DNA from: UBA349 sp964444115
Lineage (GTDB): Archaea; Methanobacteriota; Methanobacteria; Methanobacteriales; Methanobacteriaceae
NCBI GenBank assembly: GCA_964444115.1
Contig: CAYUFT010000041.1
Coordinates: 1-17,752, forward strand
Direction of reading: 5' to 3'
Length of the DNA stretch: 17,752 nt
In this document: in pieces, positions 1 through 9,700 of the stretch
Position numbering within the stretch: the first letter of the stretch is position 1
How the letters are laid out: each line of letters opens with the position of its first letter
Program-made: the position numbers and the translations under genes
The notes under the pieces: model-generated
What the model was told of the DNA's origin: nothing
Databases searched by the model: none
Seen by the model: the letters and a program-made list of their open reading frames with translations, nothing else

Positions 1-539
1 TTAAGTGGAATTGAAGTATTGAAAAATACACATTATTTTAAGTATGATAAAATGATATGATGTAATATGTAAATGGAATATAATAATATATATTGTTTAA
101 TTTTTACATCTAACATATAATTTCATTTAATATCGATAAAACGGATCTAATATATCATTTTAACACGCTAAAATTCAATAGTATGTGAAATTGAAATAAA
201 TTAATTTGAACTATTAATTCTGGATATTAATTAATTTTAAAAAACTTGTTTGTTTGATATCGGTGAAATAGGAGCATAAACTAATTTTTTCACGATTTGT
301 GATTTTTCACTGCGTAATTTCTTGTATGCTTTATCAAAAATAATTTTAAACAGTGAAAATATATTTTACAATTTTTATCATAAAAATGCAGCACCAAAAC
401 TATATATTTATTTATAAACAATAAATTAGATTGTGAATTTCAAATTGTCCACTTTCTGCATCATCATAAATATTCACATATTTACAATGATAAAAACGGA
501 CAAGAAACTCTAAAAATTGTAAAAGGAGGTGAAAAATAG
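1..539. other. AT-rich non-coding region upstream of the propeller gene
   Basis: No credible ORF is visible on either strand. The stretch is very AT-rich. The only structure I see is a 9-bp inverted repeat, TTTTCACTG at 304-312 and CAGTGAAAA at 351-359, with a shorter TCAC/GTGA pair just before it. Possible TATA elements for the downstream gene lie around 402-415 and 466-474 (ATAAATATT). The latter would give a leader of about 45 nt. Nothing resembling tRNA or rRNA is present. Confidence 0.5.
522..532 (+). promoter_or_regulatory. Strong ribosome binding site fixing a TTG start
   Basis: AAAGGAGGTGA is close to a full complement of the archaeal 16S 3' end. It lies a few bases before the TTG at 540, with no ATG or GTG at a usable distance, so it supports TTG as the start codon. 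The same signal precedes the other surface-protein gene at 6749. Confidence 0.7.
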
Positions 540-2039
540 TTGATCAAAAAAGAACACAAATTAAAACAAATAACACTTTTAATGGCTTTGATTGCACTGA
601 TATTTATTTCTATTAGTCCGGTTATGGCTGATTCGCCAGATGCCCTAGCTGACAGTCAGTACCCTAAAGCCATGAATGACAACCAGAACACTGGACAGTC
701 CCAGTATGTTGGACCTCAAAACAACAGCACCAAATGGAACTATACCACTGGAGATCAAAACAGTCGAATATATCATGCACCATCTATCGGTCCCGATGGC
801 ACCATATACCTACCAACTCGATTCAATAATAGTACAAATTATCTGGCTAATTTATATGCATTGAATCCAGATGGAACCAAAAAATGGAATTATACCATTT
901 TAGATGGAATCCTGAATGAGAACTGTTACAGTTCATTTGAGGGATCTCCAGCCATTACAGCTGATGGTACCATTTATATTACTGGTGGATTCTATGATAA
1001 TACTCGGACTTACGGTATGGTGTATGCCTTTAATCCTGATGGAACTGTAAAATGGAAATACATCCTCAACGAAGCGTCAACAGTCTACATGAGTGGACCT
1101 CCAGCATTAGGGACTGATGGAACTATTTACTTCAGCAGCAGTTATTACCAACAAGGTTGGCATGCTAAATTAAACGCATTAACCCCAGAAGGCACTAAAA
1201 AATGGGAATATGCTGTTTCCGAAGGAGAGTATGGTAATAATATACCATCTCCAGCTATAGCTCTAGATGGAACTATCTATTTTATATACCACTATTCGTC
1301 TTATGTTGACAGCACAGTTAAATTATGTGCCCTGGATCAGAATGGAGTTATAAAATGGGTTTACCAATTTAATGGCGGAGTAAGATTTCATCCCGCAGTG
1401 GCTAATGATGGAACTATCTACTTAGCAGGTGACAATGGCAAATTATATGCAATAAACCCAAATGGAACACTTAAATGGCAATATACGGCTGAAAAAGGAG
1501 ATTCTACTTATTTTGAAACAGCTCCTTCAGTATCTAAAGATGGTACTATATATGTAGGAGGTTCTTTCCAAGAGAATGATGAGTATCCTGGTATTTTGTA
1601 TGCCGTTAATCCGGATGGAACACTTAAATGGAGTTTCACCACTGTTCGTCAAGTCAGTATAAATCCAGTAATAGGTGCAGATGGAACCATTTACTTTGGT
1701 GATGGTGGTGGCAAAGATACATTCTATGCTTTAAACCCGGATGGAACCAAAAAATGGTCATTAGCAGTTAATCCAAGTACTTCTGGAGCTCTATCTAGCG
1801 AGGGTACTCTTTACTTTGGGGTATACAGTGATGGAATCAATTATCTCTACGCTGTTCAAGGACCAGAATCTAATCCTGGAAACGATACCAACAATACCAA
1901 TAACACACCTGTTAACGCATCAACCACTACATCATATGACACCGTGGGAATGCAAAACACTGGAATTCCATTAACTGGAGTAATCCTGGCATTTTTAATG
2001 GTTGTAAGTGGATTTATATACACCCATAAAAAGGAATAA
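540..2039 (+). CDS. Secreted, membrane-anchored PQQ-like beta-propeller surface protein
   Basis: This 499-residue protein begins with a signal peptide (basic MIKKEHKLK, hydrophobic core about residues 11-28, likely cleavage after VMA). The body is built from about eight repeats, each with a DGTIY motif (eight seen, the last as EGTLY) and most ending in NPDGTxKW. This is the PQQ/quinoprotein-like blade pattern, so an eight-bladed beta-propeller is expected. A short Asn/Thr-rich linker (about 450-470) leads to MQNTGIPL, a hydrophobic segment and the tail THKKE. It should sit outside the cell, tethered at its C-terminus. Several N-x-S/T sequons suggest glycosylation. The repeats do not establish PQQ binding or enzyme activity. 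Such propellers in methanogens are usually annotated only as surface proteins, and a role in cell-envelope binding or adhesion is inference. The start is TTG with a strong RBS. A terminator follows directly. Confidence 0.85.
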   Translation: MIKKEHKLKQITLLMALIALIFISISPVMADSPDALADSQYPKAMNDNQNTGQSQYVGPQNNSTKWNYTTGDQNSRIYHAPSIGPDGTIYLPTRFNNSTNYLANLYALNPDGTKKWNYTILDGILNENCYSSFEGSPAITADGTIYITGGFYDNTRTYGMVYAFNPDGTVKWKYILNEASTVYMSGPPALGTDGTIYFSSSYYQQGWHAKLNALTPEGTKKWEYAVSEGEYGNNIPSPAIALDGTIYFIYHYSSYVDSTVKLCALDQNGVIKWVYQFNGGVRFHPAVANDGTIYLAGDNGKLYAINPNGTLKWQYTAEKGDSTYFETAPSVSKDGTIYVGGSFQENDEYPGILYAVNPDGTLKWSFTTVRQVSINPVIGADGTIYFGDGGGKDTFYALNPDGTKKWSLAVNPSTSGALSSEGTLYFGVYSDGINYLYAVQGPESNPGNDTNNTNNTPVNASTTTSYDTVGMQNTGIPLTGVILAFLMVVSGFIYTHKKE

Positions 2040-2040
2040 T

Positions 2041-2074
2041 GGGATTTTACATCCCACTCCCAAATTTTTTTTTT
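2041..2074 (+). terminator. Hairpin plus T10 terminator after the propeller gene
   Basis: GGGAT at 2041-2045 pairs with ATCCC at 2051-2055 around a 5-nt loop, and a run of ten T follows at 2065-2074. It starts immediately after the stop codon. Archaeal termination depends mainly on the T-run; the stem adds support. Confidence 0.6.
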
Positions 2075-2191
2075 AATCGCTAGATCATGTAATAAAACAA
2101 GTTTACAATACCTTAGAACTGTTTGAAAACTTATAGTTTTTAGTAATCAATTTATTTTTCCTTAAAAAAAGAAGCTACGAAAATGGAAACA

Positions 2192-2219
2192 TTTATAATA
2201 GTTAGTTAGATAAAACTAT
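2192..2219 (+). promoter_or_regulatory. marR promoter with overlapping operator (site 1)
   Basis: A TATA-like TTTATAATA (2192-2200) is preceded by GGAAACA, a plausible BRE. Directly after it lies TTAGTTAGATAAAACTAT (2202-2219), which matches 15 of 18 positions of the perfect palindrome found before the downstream methyltransferase gene. A repressor bound here would sit between TATA and the transcription start. Autoregulation of the MarR gene is inferred. Confidence 0.6.
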
Positions 2220-2234
2220 ATATTGGGGTGGAGT

Positions 2235-2657
2235 ATGAATCACGAACTTGAACTGGTAGAATCTATGGATAAATTAAGCACATTTATGGAAAAATTCCAA
2301 AAGAAGATTCTAAGCGGAGATTTAAAGAATTTTACTTTGAGACAACTATATTATGTCGAATTAATCTATAAACACAACGATACAAGCGTTTCAGAAATAG
2401 CAAAAATGCTTGAAGTAAAAAAATCTACCGTTTCTATAGCCATTAATCAGCTTATCGATCAAGGAATTGTGACCAAAGTTCAGTCAAGTACCGATAAACG
2501 CCAGTATTTTCTCCAGCTCACATTGAAAGGAGAAAGTATAATGGACATACACACGCAATTCCATGAAAACATGATTAAACAGATTTTAGAGATTTTAAAT
2601 CCAGACGAAGCTGAAGAATTCATTAAAATTGTAGATAAAATTACCTCAAACATGTAA
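2235..2657 (+). CDS. MarR-family winged-helix transcriptional regulator
   Basis: The protein is 140 residues from the ATG at 2235. This start is preferred over the in-frame TTG at 2223 because GGGGTGGAG just before the ATG serves as the RBS. The layout fits MarR: an N-terminal dimerisation helix, TLRQLYYVELI, a helix-turn-helix with SVSEIAKMLEVKKSTVSIAI (about 51-70) and NQLIDQGIV, a wing containing STDKRQYFLQLT (about 85-96, with the family's D-x-R pattern), and C-terminal dimer helices. MarR proteins bind short palindromes as dimers and usually release DNA on binding a small ligand or on oxidation. Matching 18-bp palindromes before this gene and before the following methyltransferase gene make it the likely regulator of the cassette. 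The ligand cannot be read from the sequence. No obvious redox cysteine is present. Confidence 0.9.
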   Translation: MNHELELVESMDKLSTFMEKFQKKILSGDLKNFTLRQLYYVELIYKHNDTSVSEIAKMLEVKKSTVSIAINQLIDQGIVTKVQSSTDKRQYFLQLTLKGESIMDIHTQFHENMIKQILEILNPDEAEEFIKIVDKITSNM

Positions 2658-2665
2658 TTTTTTTT

Positions 2666-2693
2666 ATCTATATAGTTAGTTTTATAAAACTAA
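2666..2693 (+). promoter_or_regulatory. tam promoter with perfect 18-bp palindromic operator (site 2)
   Basis: TTAGTTTTATAAAACTAA (2676-2693) is a perfect palindrome. It starts two bases after a TATA-like ATCTATATA (2666-2674). Distance from TATA start to operator start is 10 bases, the same as at site 1. The methyltransferase gene therefore probably has its own promoter, repressed by the adjacent MarR protein. Confidence 0.65.
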
Positions 2694-2731
2694 TAAAATG
2701 TAAAAAAATAATGTTGAAAAGGAGATTAGTT

Positions 2732-3511
2732 ATGAATAGAAAAGATTGGAACCCCGAACTTTATTTAAAGTTCAATGAAGAGAGAACAAGACCTGCAATA
2801 GATCTTGCAGCGAATATAAATGTAAATAATCCAAAAAAAATAATCGATATAGGTTGTGGGCCAGGAAATAGCACCCAAGTTCTTTTTAAAAAGTGGCCAG
2901 AAAGCAAAATAGTAGGAATTGATAATTCAGCCTCAATGATAAAATCAGCAAAGAAAAGTTATCCTAAAATGGAATGGCAAATTGAAGATGCCACTAAAAT
3001 GGAAAAAAATGATAAATATGATGTTATATTTTCAAACTCAACAATTCAATGGATTAAAGATCAAGAAAAACTAATAAAAAACTTTTTTGATATGCTTGAA
3101 GAAAAGGGTGCTCTTGCAATGCAAATTCCATTATTCCACACCATGCCCGCCAGTAATGCTATAGAAAATGTTTTATTAAAACAAAAGTGGAAGGAACAAA
3201 CCAGAGGAGCTAATAATGTTTTTAATTTTCAATCCAGTGGTTTTTACTATGATCTCCTGTCAGAAAAAACAAAATCTATAGACATATGGGAAACATCCTA
3301 CATCCATATAATGCCATCACACCAGTATATTGTTGAAATGCTTAAAAGTGCAGGAATAAGACCGTTCCTGGATAAGCTTGATAATGAAAAAGAAAAAATT
3401 GAGTTTGAACATGATATATTTAAAGAAATTACAAAGGCCTATCCCTCACAAAAGGACGGTAATATTTTGTTCCCATTTAAAAGACTATTCTTCATTGGAT
3501 ATAAATCATGA
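2732..3511 (+). CDS. tam: Tam-like trans-aconitate 2-methyltransferase
   Basis: The 259-residue protein starts at the ATG at 2732, seven bases after GGAG; an in-frame ATG at 2711 lies before that RBS and is unlikely. It matches the Tam family through its length. It opens with DWNPELYLKFNEERTRPA, followed by the SAM motif IDIGCGPGNST (38-48), acidic D64 in VGIDNS, and SNSTIQWI (about 101-108). Late in the protein come IHIMPSHQYIVEML and AGIRPFLDKL, and near the end PSQKDGNILFPFKRLFFI. Escherichia coli Tam carries closely similar stretches and methylates trans-aconitate, a spontaneous by-product and inhibitor of aconitase. Here the natural substrate could be trans-aconitate or a related unsaturated tricarboxylate, which is inference. 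The gene follows the MarR gene and its palindromic operator, and a second methyltransferase gene follows after 78 bases, probably in one transcript. Confidence 0.85.
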   Translation: MNRKDWNPELYLKFNEERTRPAIDLAANINVNNPKKIIDIGCGPGNSTQVLFKKWPESKIVGIDNSASMIKSAKKSYPKMEWQIEDATKMEKNDKYDVIFSNSTIQWIKDQEKLIKNFFDMLEEKGALAMQIPLFHTMPASNAIENVLLKQKWKEQTRGANNVFNFQSSGFYYDLLSEKTKSIDIWETSYIHIMPSHQYIVEMLKSAGIRPFLDKLDNEKEKIEFEHDIFKEITKAYPSQKDGNILFPFKRLFFIGYKS

Positions 3512-3589
3512 ATATCTTTGTGATTGTTATCAATAGTATAATGATAATTTAATAGAGAATTTTCAAAAAAATCAAAATGGAGGTTTTAT

Positions 3590-4366
3590 ATGAAACAGAG
3601 AGATAAAGACCGTTTTCATTCATTGAAAATGGCAGATGCCTACAACCAGATGTGCCAGATGCTAGTTCCAGGATATGATTTTCTACAGGATACTTTAATA
3701 AACATTTTAAAATTTGAAGATATTAAAGAAATAGTTCTTTTAGATTTAGGGGCCGGAAGTGGTATCTTCCTGGAAAAAGTATTAAATGAATTTACTGATT
3801 CAAAATGCTATTATTTAGACTACTCTGACGATTTCATACAGGTTGCAAAAGAAAGATTAAGAAAATACGATGACAGTGTTACTTTTATAAAGTCTGATTT
3901 TTCTGGAAATTGGGAATCAAAAATTAGTGAAGCCCCCACGGTAATTACTTCTTCATCGGCAATTCATCATCTATCCAGCGAGAATAAAAAGGAGCTTTAT
4001 AAAAAATGTTATGGTACATTAAAAGAAGAAGGCTGGTTTTTCAATATCGATGAAATGAAAACTGTTAATGAATACGCCTACATAAAAAACCTTCATTACT
4101 GGGTATATCACGCCAATAAACAAAAAAAACAGCTTTCAGATGATGATAAAGATACTTATCTTAAATGGATGGATCAATTCAACAATTGGAAAAAGCGAAA
4201 TGTTGATGATATTGATAAACCCAAAAAGGAAGGGGACGATATCCATGAATCATTTTTAGCACAATTAGATTGGTTAAAAGAAATAGGGTTTGTTGAAACA
4301 GACGTATTTTCCAAGCATTTCTTGTGGTGTTTAATAGGTGGTAAAAAGGTATGTGGAACTTTTTAA
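3590..4366 (+). CDS. Class I SAM-dependent methyltransferase, substrate unknown
   Basis: The 258-residue protein starts at ATG 3590 with the RBS TGGAGG just upstream. It shows the class I methyltransferase core: LLDLGAGSG (50-58) for SAM, acidic D77 in YLDYSD, D103 in IKSDF, a motif IV region with SSSAIHHL (about 121-128), and LKEEGWFFNID (about 144-154). A charged insertion (about 185-220, rich in K and D) precedes the C-terminal strands ending in LIGGKKV. The N-terminal stretch with a VPGYDFLQDTL element resembles methyltransferases of the UbiE/CmoA-like superfamily, but I cannot name a substrate. No operator palindrome lies in the 78-base gap after tam, so it is probably co-transcribed with tam and under the same MarR control. 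A small-molecule substrate related to the MarR ligand is inference. Confidence 0.8.
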   Translation: MKQRDKDRFHSLKMADAYNQMCQMLVPGYDFLQDTLINILKFEDIKEIVLLDLGAGSGIFLEKVLNEFTDSKCYYLDYSDDFIQVAKERLRKYDDSVTFIKSDFSGNWESKISEAPTVITSSSAIHHLSSENKKELYKKCYGTLKEEGWFFNIDEMKTVNEYAYIKNLHYWVYHANKQKKQLSDDDKDTYLKWMDQFNNWKKRNVDDIDKPKKEGDDIHESFLAQLDWLKEIGFVETDVFSKHFLWCLIGGKKVCGTF

Positions 4367-4370
4367 AAAG

Positions 4371-4430
4371 TCACTCGCATGAGCACGGTGATTTTGAAGT
4401 AAAGTTTCAAATCCTTGTTTTATTGGAAAG
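4371..4430. terminator. Possible terminator region between convergent genes
   Basis: After the methyltransferase stop there are two imperfect hairpins: TCAC...GTGA enclosing CTCGCATGAG (about 4372-4392), and GATTTTGAA...TTTCAAATC (4390-4413) with one mismatch, followed by a modest T-rich stretch. The stems are weak, so this is a low-confidence call. The remaining bases to 4496 hold nothing else I recognise. Confidence 0.25.
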
Positions 4431-4496
4431 CTTCTGCAACTAATAAATTATATATGATTTATAAGTATCTTACTCATAACTGAATATGTATAGTTA

Positions 4497-5831
<1,335 letters not shown>

Positions 5832-6748
5832 ATCATCATCTTCTTATTTTAAAAATATTAATTAAATATTTATGTGGCTTGAAATTCTCATATCTAATCA
5901 AAATCTTATGAATCTAATTATACTTGTTGAAGATGTTGTTCTTCATAATTAGAAGTTAAGAATTACTAATATATATAGGCTGTCTATAGATAAAAAACTG
6001 CTATAAAATTACTGCTCCTGGCCTTCCTGGAGAAAAATAATAAGAGTAGCCTAGCTTTCTTTTAAATTTTAAAAAATAAAGATTAATCTTCCTATCCCTC
6101 AATTAATACCCTTTTCCTCTTCAGCATCTGTTTCCAAGATAAGTTCATCTGGTGTTTTACCAATTAATTCACAATAGTTTTTAAAGCTATTAAGATAGGC
6201 TTTTAGAGTTGATTTTTCTAGATCTTTTCTTAGTACCCTAAGTCAATACGATCTTGGGAGGCAACATCAAATTTCATACTAGAATCTCCTTTAAGTAATA
6301 TATTTTATAGTATTATATTTCGTGTTTTTCCTTGCCACATGTTCGTTAAATCTACATATGACGAACTTGACCATTTTTTCAGTATTTCCCACATTATTTC
6401 TTTAAATATGAAATTTTTCTCTTATTTCTTCTCGAGAATTATCATAATGTACAATTATGTGCATGGGATGGTTCTATTGGCCAGAACTCTATTTTTAATA
6501 CAAGTATATTGGCCTTATATGGGGTTTTTATTAATTTGTTCTTGAATTTGATTGAATTTTATTAATATTGCTCTACTCTAAATTAGATATTTTTTAGATG
6601 ATTTATAAATTTATTATAAAATTGTTCAATTAAAAAGTTGATATGTTAAAAATTATTGGTCACTATAGAAAAAAACATGATAAATAAATATTTATATTTC
6701 TTAAGTCTATATATTCTGTATTAATCGCAATATAAAGGAGGTGAAAAA
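5832..6748. other. AT-rich intergenic region with a recombinase remnant
   Basis: About 900 bases without an intact gene. The minus strand at 6001-6277 holds a decayed tyrosine-recombinase N-terminus, listed separately. The plus-strand frame at 6339-6545 is low-complexity hydrophobic sequence with no RBS and is not credible. The last 150 bases carry the promoter of the large surface gene: TATA-like ATTTATATT at 6690-6698 predicts a start near 6720 and a leader of about 30 nt. The gdhA promoter lies at the other end. Confidence 0.6.
6001..6277 (-). pseudogene. Frameshifted remnant of a tyrosine recombinase (integrase) N-terminal domain
   Basis: Read on the minus strand, an ATG at 6277 follows a good RBS (AAAGGAGAT) and gives MKFDVASQDRIDLG before a stop. 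A shift of frame gives VLRKDLEKSTLKAYLNSF, then KNYCELIGKTPDELILETD and AEEEKGIN before a stop at 6099-6101. A further shift, from 6102 down, gives LRDRKINLYFLKFKRKLG and runs to a stop at 6001. Joined, these pieces follow the order of the SAM-like core-binding N-terminal domain of archaeal phage-type integrases (KxLKxxTLxxYxxxxxxYC, GKTPxELI, EEEE, RxRKIxxYxxxF). The whole C-terminal catalytic domain (R...HxxR...Y) is missing. This is a dead gene with at least two frameshifts and a truncation. The family assignment rests on the motif pattern, not on a search. It marks a past integration between gdhA and the surface gene. Confidence 0.6.
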
Positions 6749-6781
6749 TTGAAAAAAAATTTGAAAAGGGGGGGGAAAGTG
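6737..6781 (+). promoter_or_regulatory. Two tandem RBS/start pairs separated by a G8 tract
   Basis: GGAGGTGA at 6737-6744 lies directly before a TTG start at 6749. A run of eight G (6768-6775) lies just before an in-frame GTG at 6779-6781, where it can act as a second, G-rich RBS. Either start gives a working signal peptide. The first adds ten mostly basic residues. Confidence 0.6.
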
Positions 6782-9700
6782 AAAAAGAAATTGATCATAA
6801 TGAGTTTATTTATGGTAGTAATGGTGCTTTTTATGGCCGGATCGGTATTTGCCCAGCCGGTAGAAGCAAATAAAACAGCCCAGGTAACTGGGGTTGATAC
6901 AGCCACGGTTAACATAGAAGTGAATGGATCCAGTGATTCAACCCGACTTCCTGCTGATGTGGTTTTTGCCATAGACGCTTCTGGAAGTATGAGTACTAGT
7001 GATCCTACCGGTCTTAGAAAAACTGGAACCATCAATTTCATAAACAAAATGAACAATAACACCGATAAAGTGGGCGTGGTTAATTGGGCGAATATAATAA
7101 ACCAACAACAAGGTTTAACCAGTAACTTCCCTCAGGCCATTAATGTAGTGAACCAGAATACTCCTGGAGGAACAACAAATGGTGCACTGGCAATGCAAAC
7201 CTCTATTAATATACTCAGCTTATCCTCACTTCCAGCTAATCAAAGGAACATCATTTTACTAACAGATGGAGACTTTAATGCAGGAGGTAACGCTACAAGC
7301 ACTCCTAATCAGAGGGCTATATTTTTCGCCACTCAGGCTAAAAATCTGGGATACAATGTATATACTATAGGTTTGGGACCGGACGTTAATACCGCGGTAT
7401 TAACACAGATGGCATCTGTTATTAATGGCGTGCCGCAATATTATTTTGCTAATAATGCCTCGGTCATAGACAGCATCTATAACCAGATATTCCAAAGTAT
7501 AACCACTCAGGCTAAAAATATCACAATCACCGATGTTGTACCCAACTACATGACCTATGTAGGAGCTACCATTGCCCCAACAACCAATGTTTTAAACCCA
7601 GATGGTACCCGAACCTTAACTTGGTTTATACCAAGTCTAGGACAAGGACAAAGCTGGAATGTAAGTTACAATTTAATGTCAATTAAGAACGGGTTCAACA
7701 TTCCTACCAACTTAGTAGCTAACATTACTTTCACTGACCCACATAATAACACTGGAAACTTAACATTACCCATACCATTAGTCGACTTCCCAGCAGATCT
7801 TAATGTGACCAAAGAAGGAACTCCTGAGCCAATTTGGCCGGGTAGTTTGTTAGATTACCACATAATTCTAAAAAATAATGGTCCCAATACTGCTTGGAAT
7901 GTAAGCTTCACGGACATTATTCCTTCAGCTTTAACTAGTGGAGTAGAATACTCTCTGAACAATGTTGTCTGGAATCCGTACACCTCAGGACAGAATATAG
8001 CTCTTGGAAATCTTGCTGTTGGTCAGACTGTTAATTTTTGGATAAGAGGTATTGTTGATATAAATGCCCCAGTTCCGGATACCCTTACCAACACGGTGAA
8101 TGTATATCTTAATGGAACATTTAATAATAACGCCACTGCAGTAAACAATTTAATACCTGCTGCAGACTTGGCAATAATAAAAACCGCCAACCAAACACAA
8201 GGCCTAACCTCTGGACAAAACGTGACCTTTACCTTAACAGTTACAAATCTCGGACCCAACACCGCAAATAACGTAGTGGTATACGATCCCATACCCACTG
8301 GAATAGCATCATTTGGTGCCGCAACTCCCAGTCAGGGAAGTTGGGATCCTCTTACTGGAATATGGAACATAGGAACTCTAACACTCAATCAAATAGTGAC
8401 TCTTACCTTTAACGCCACCGTAAATAATACATTCATTGGAACCATAACCAACAACGCCAATGTCACTGGAACTGAATTCGACCCTAACCCACTAAACAAC
8501 CAGGACTTAATACAACTTTTCGTCCAAAACCCATATGAACCTGCAGCAGACCTCACAATCAGTAAAACAGTTGACGAACCAACACCGAATTATGGAAATA
8601 CCATCCACTTTACGGTGACTGTCTTCAATGCCGGGCCAGATGATGCTCAAGATGTATTGGTCACAGATGTATTACCAAGTGGGCTGATTTTTGTATCCTC
8701 AACACCAGTACCATCTTCAGTAATAGGGAACATATACACCTGGAATTTAGGAACCCTGGGACATGAACAATCTATAACAATAAATATAACTGCCATAGTA
8801 AATGCTACCGGATTAATAACCAATTTCGTGAATGTAACCTCAACAACCTTTGATCCACACCCCGAAGATAACAATGCAACTGCCAATGTAACTGTAGCTG
8901 AAGCTGCACACGTAGTACTAAATAAAACAGTGAACAATCCAACGCCAGATTATTGGAGTTTAGTGACTTTCACCATCACAGCACTAAATACTGGACCAAA
9001 CGATGCTCAAGGTGTGCAAGTAACAGACATTTTACCTGTTGGATTGACCTATGTTTCATTTACATCTACACCAGGAACAACATATAATTCAAATACTGGA
9101 ATATGGGATGTAGGAACATTATTAAACGGTACCTCAGCATTCCTGAACATAGTAGCCAACGTGACTGGAGTAGGAACTATAACCAACTGGGCTAGCGTGA
9201 CTAACCAGACAACTTTTGATCCATTGCCCTGGAGCCAAGACAACGAAACTATAAATGTACCTTCAGCATCTATCTTTACTCTTAATAAAGAGTGGAGAGC
9301 AACCCAAGATGGAGCACCAATAACTACTGCACAGTACCAGGATTACGTTTGGATAGTCTTCAGTGCAACAAATAACGGCCCAAGTGATGCTATAATCACT
9401 CTAAGCGATACTCTACCTGCAGGATTCGCACCGAGTAGTTATTATCAATGGAAAATAGATTCTGGAAGCTGGAATAATATGCCCATAACATGGCCTGGAT
9501 CGGACTTTGGGCCTGTTTCTGTAGGATCTACAGTTTGGATAGCAATACCTGGACAGATAACCGTAGCTAATACCACACTAAATAATATTGTATTCCAAAC
9601 AGCACAAAACACATTCAACCCACAATACCCACAAGGACCACCATATGGTAATGCAAGCGCACAATTAGACATACCAGCACACTCTCACGTGGTAATATCA

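Noticed and set aside
540..2039. PQQ-dependent dehydrogenase
   Set aside because: Repeats are of the PQQ-like blade type, but catalytic and cofactor residues of quinoprotein dehydrogenases are not recognisable, the protein is short for that group, and it has a surface-anchor tail.
6302..6420. Short minus-strand frame (EKNFIFKEIMWEILKKW and on) upstream of the integrase remnant
   Set aside because: Begins after a stop with no start codon or RBS and matches no family I know; it may be further debris but cannot be supported.
6339..6545. 68-codon plus-strand ORF in the gap before the giant surface gene
   Set aside because: No RBS, low-complexity Phe/Ile/Leu content typical of random AT-rich sequence, and no recognisable domain.
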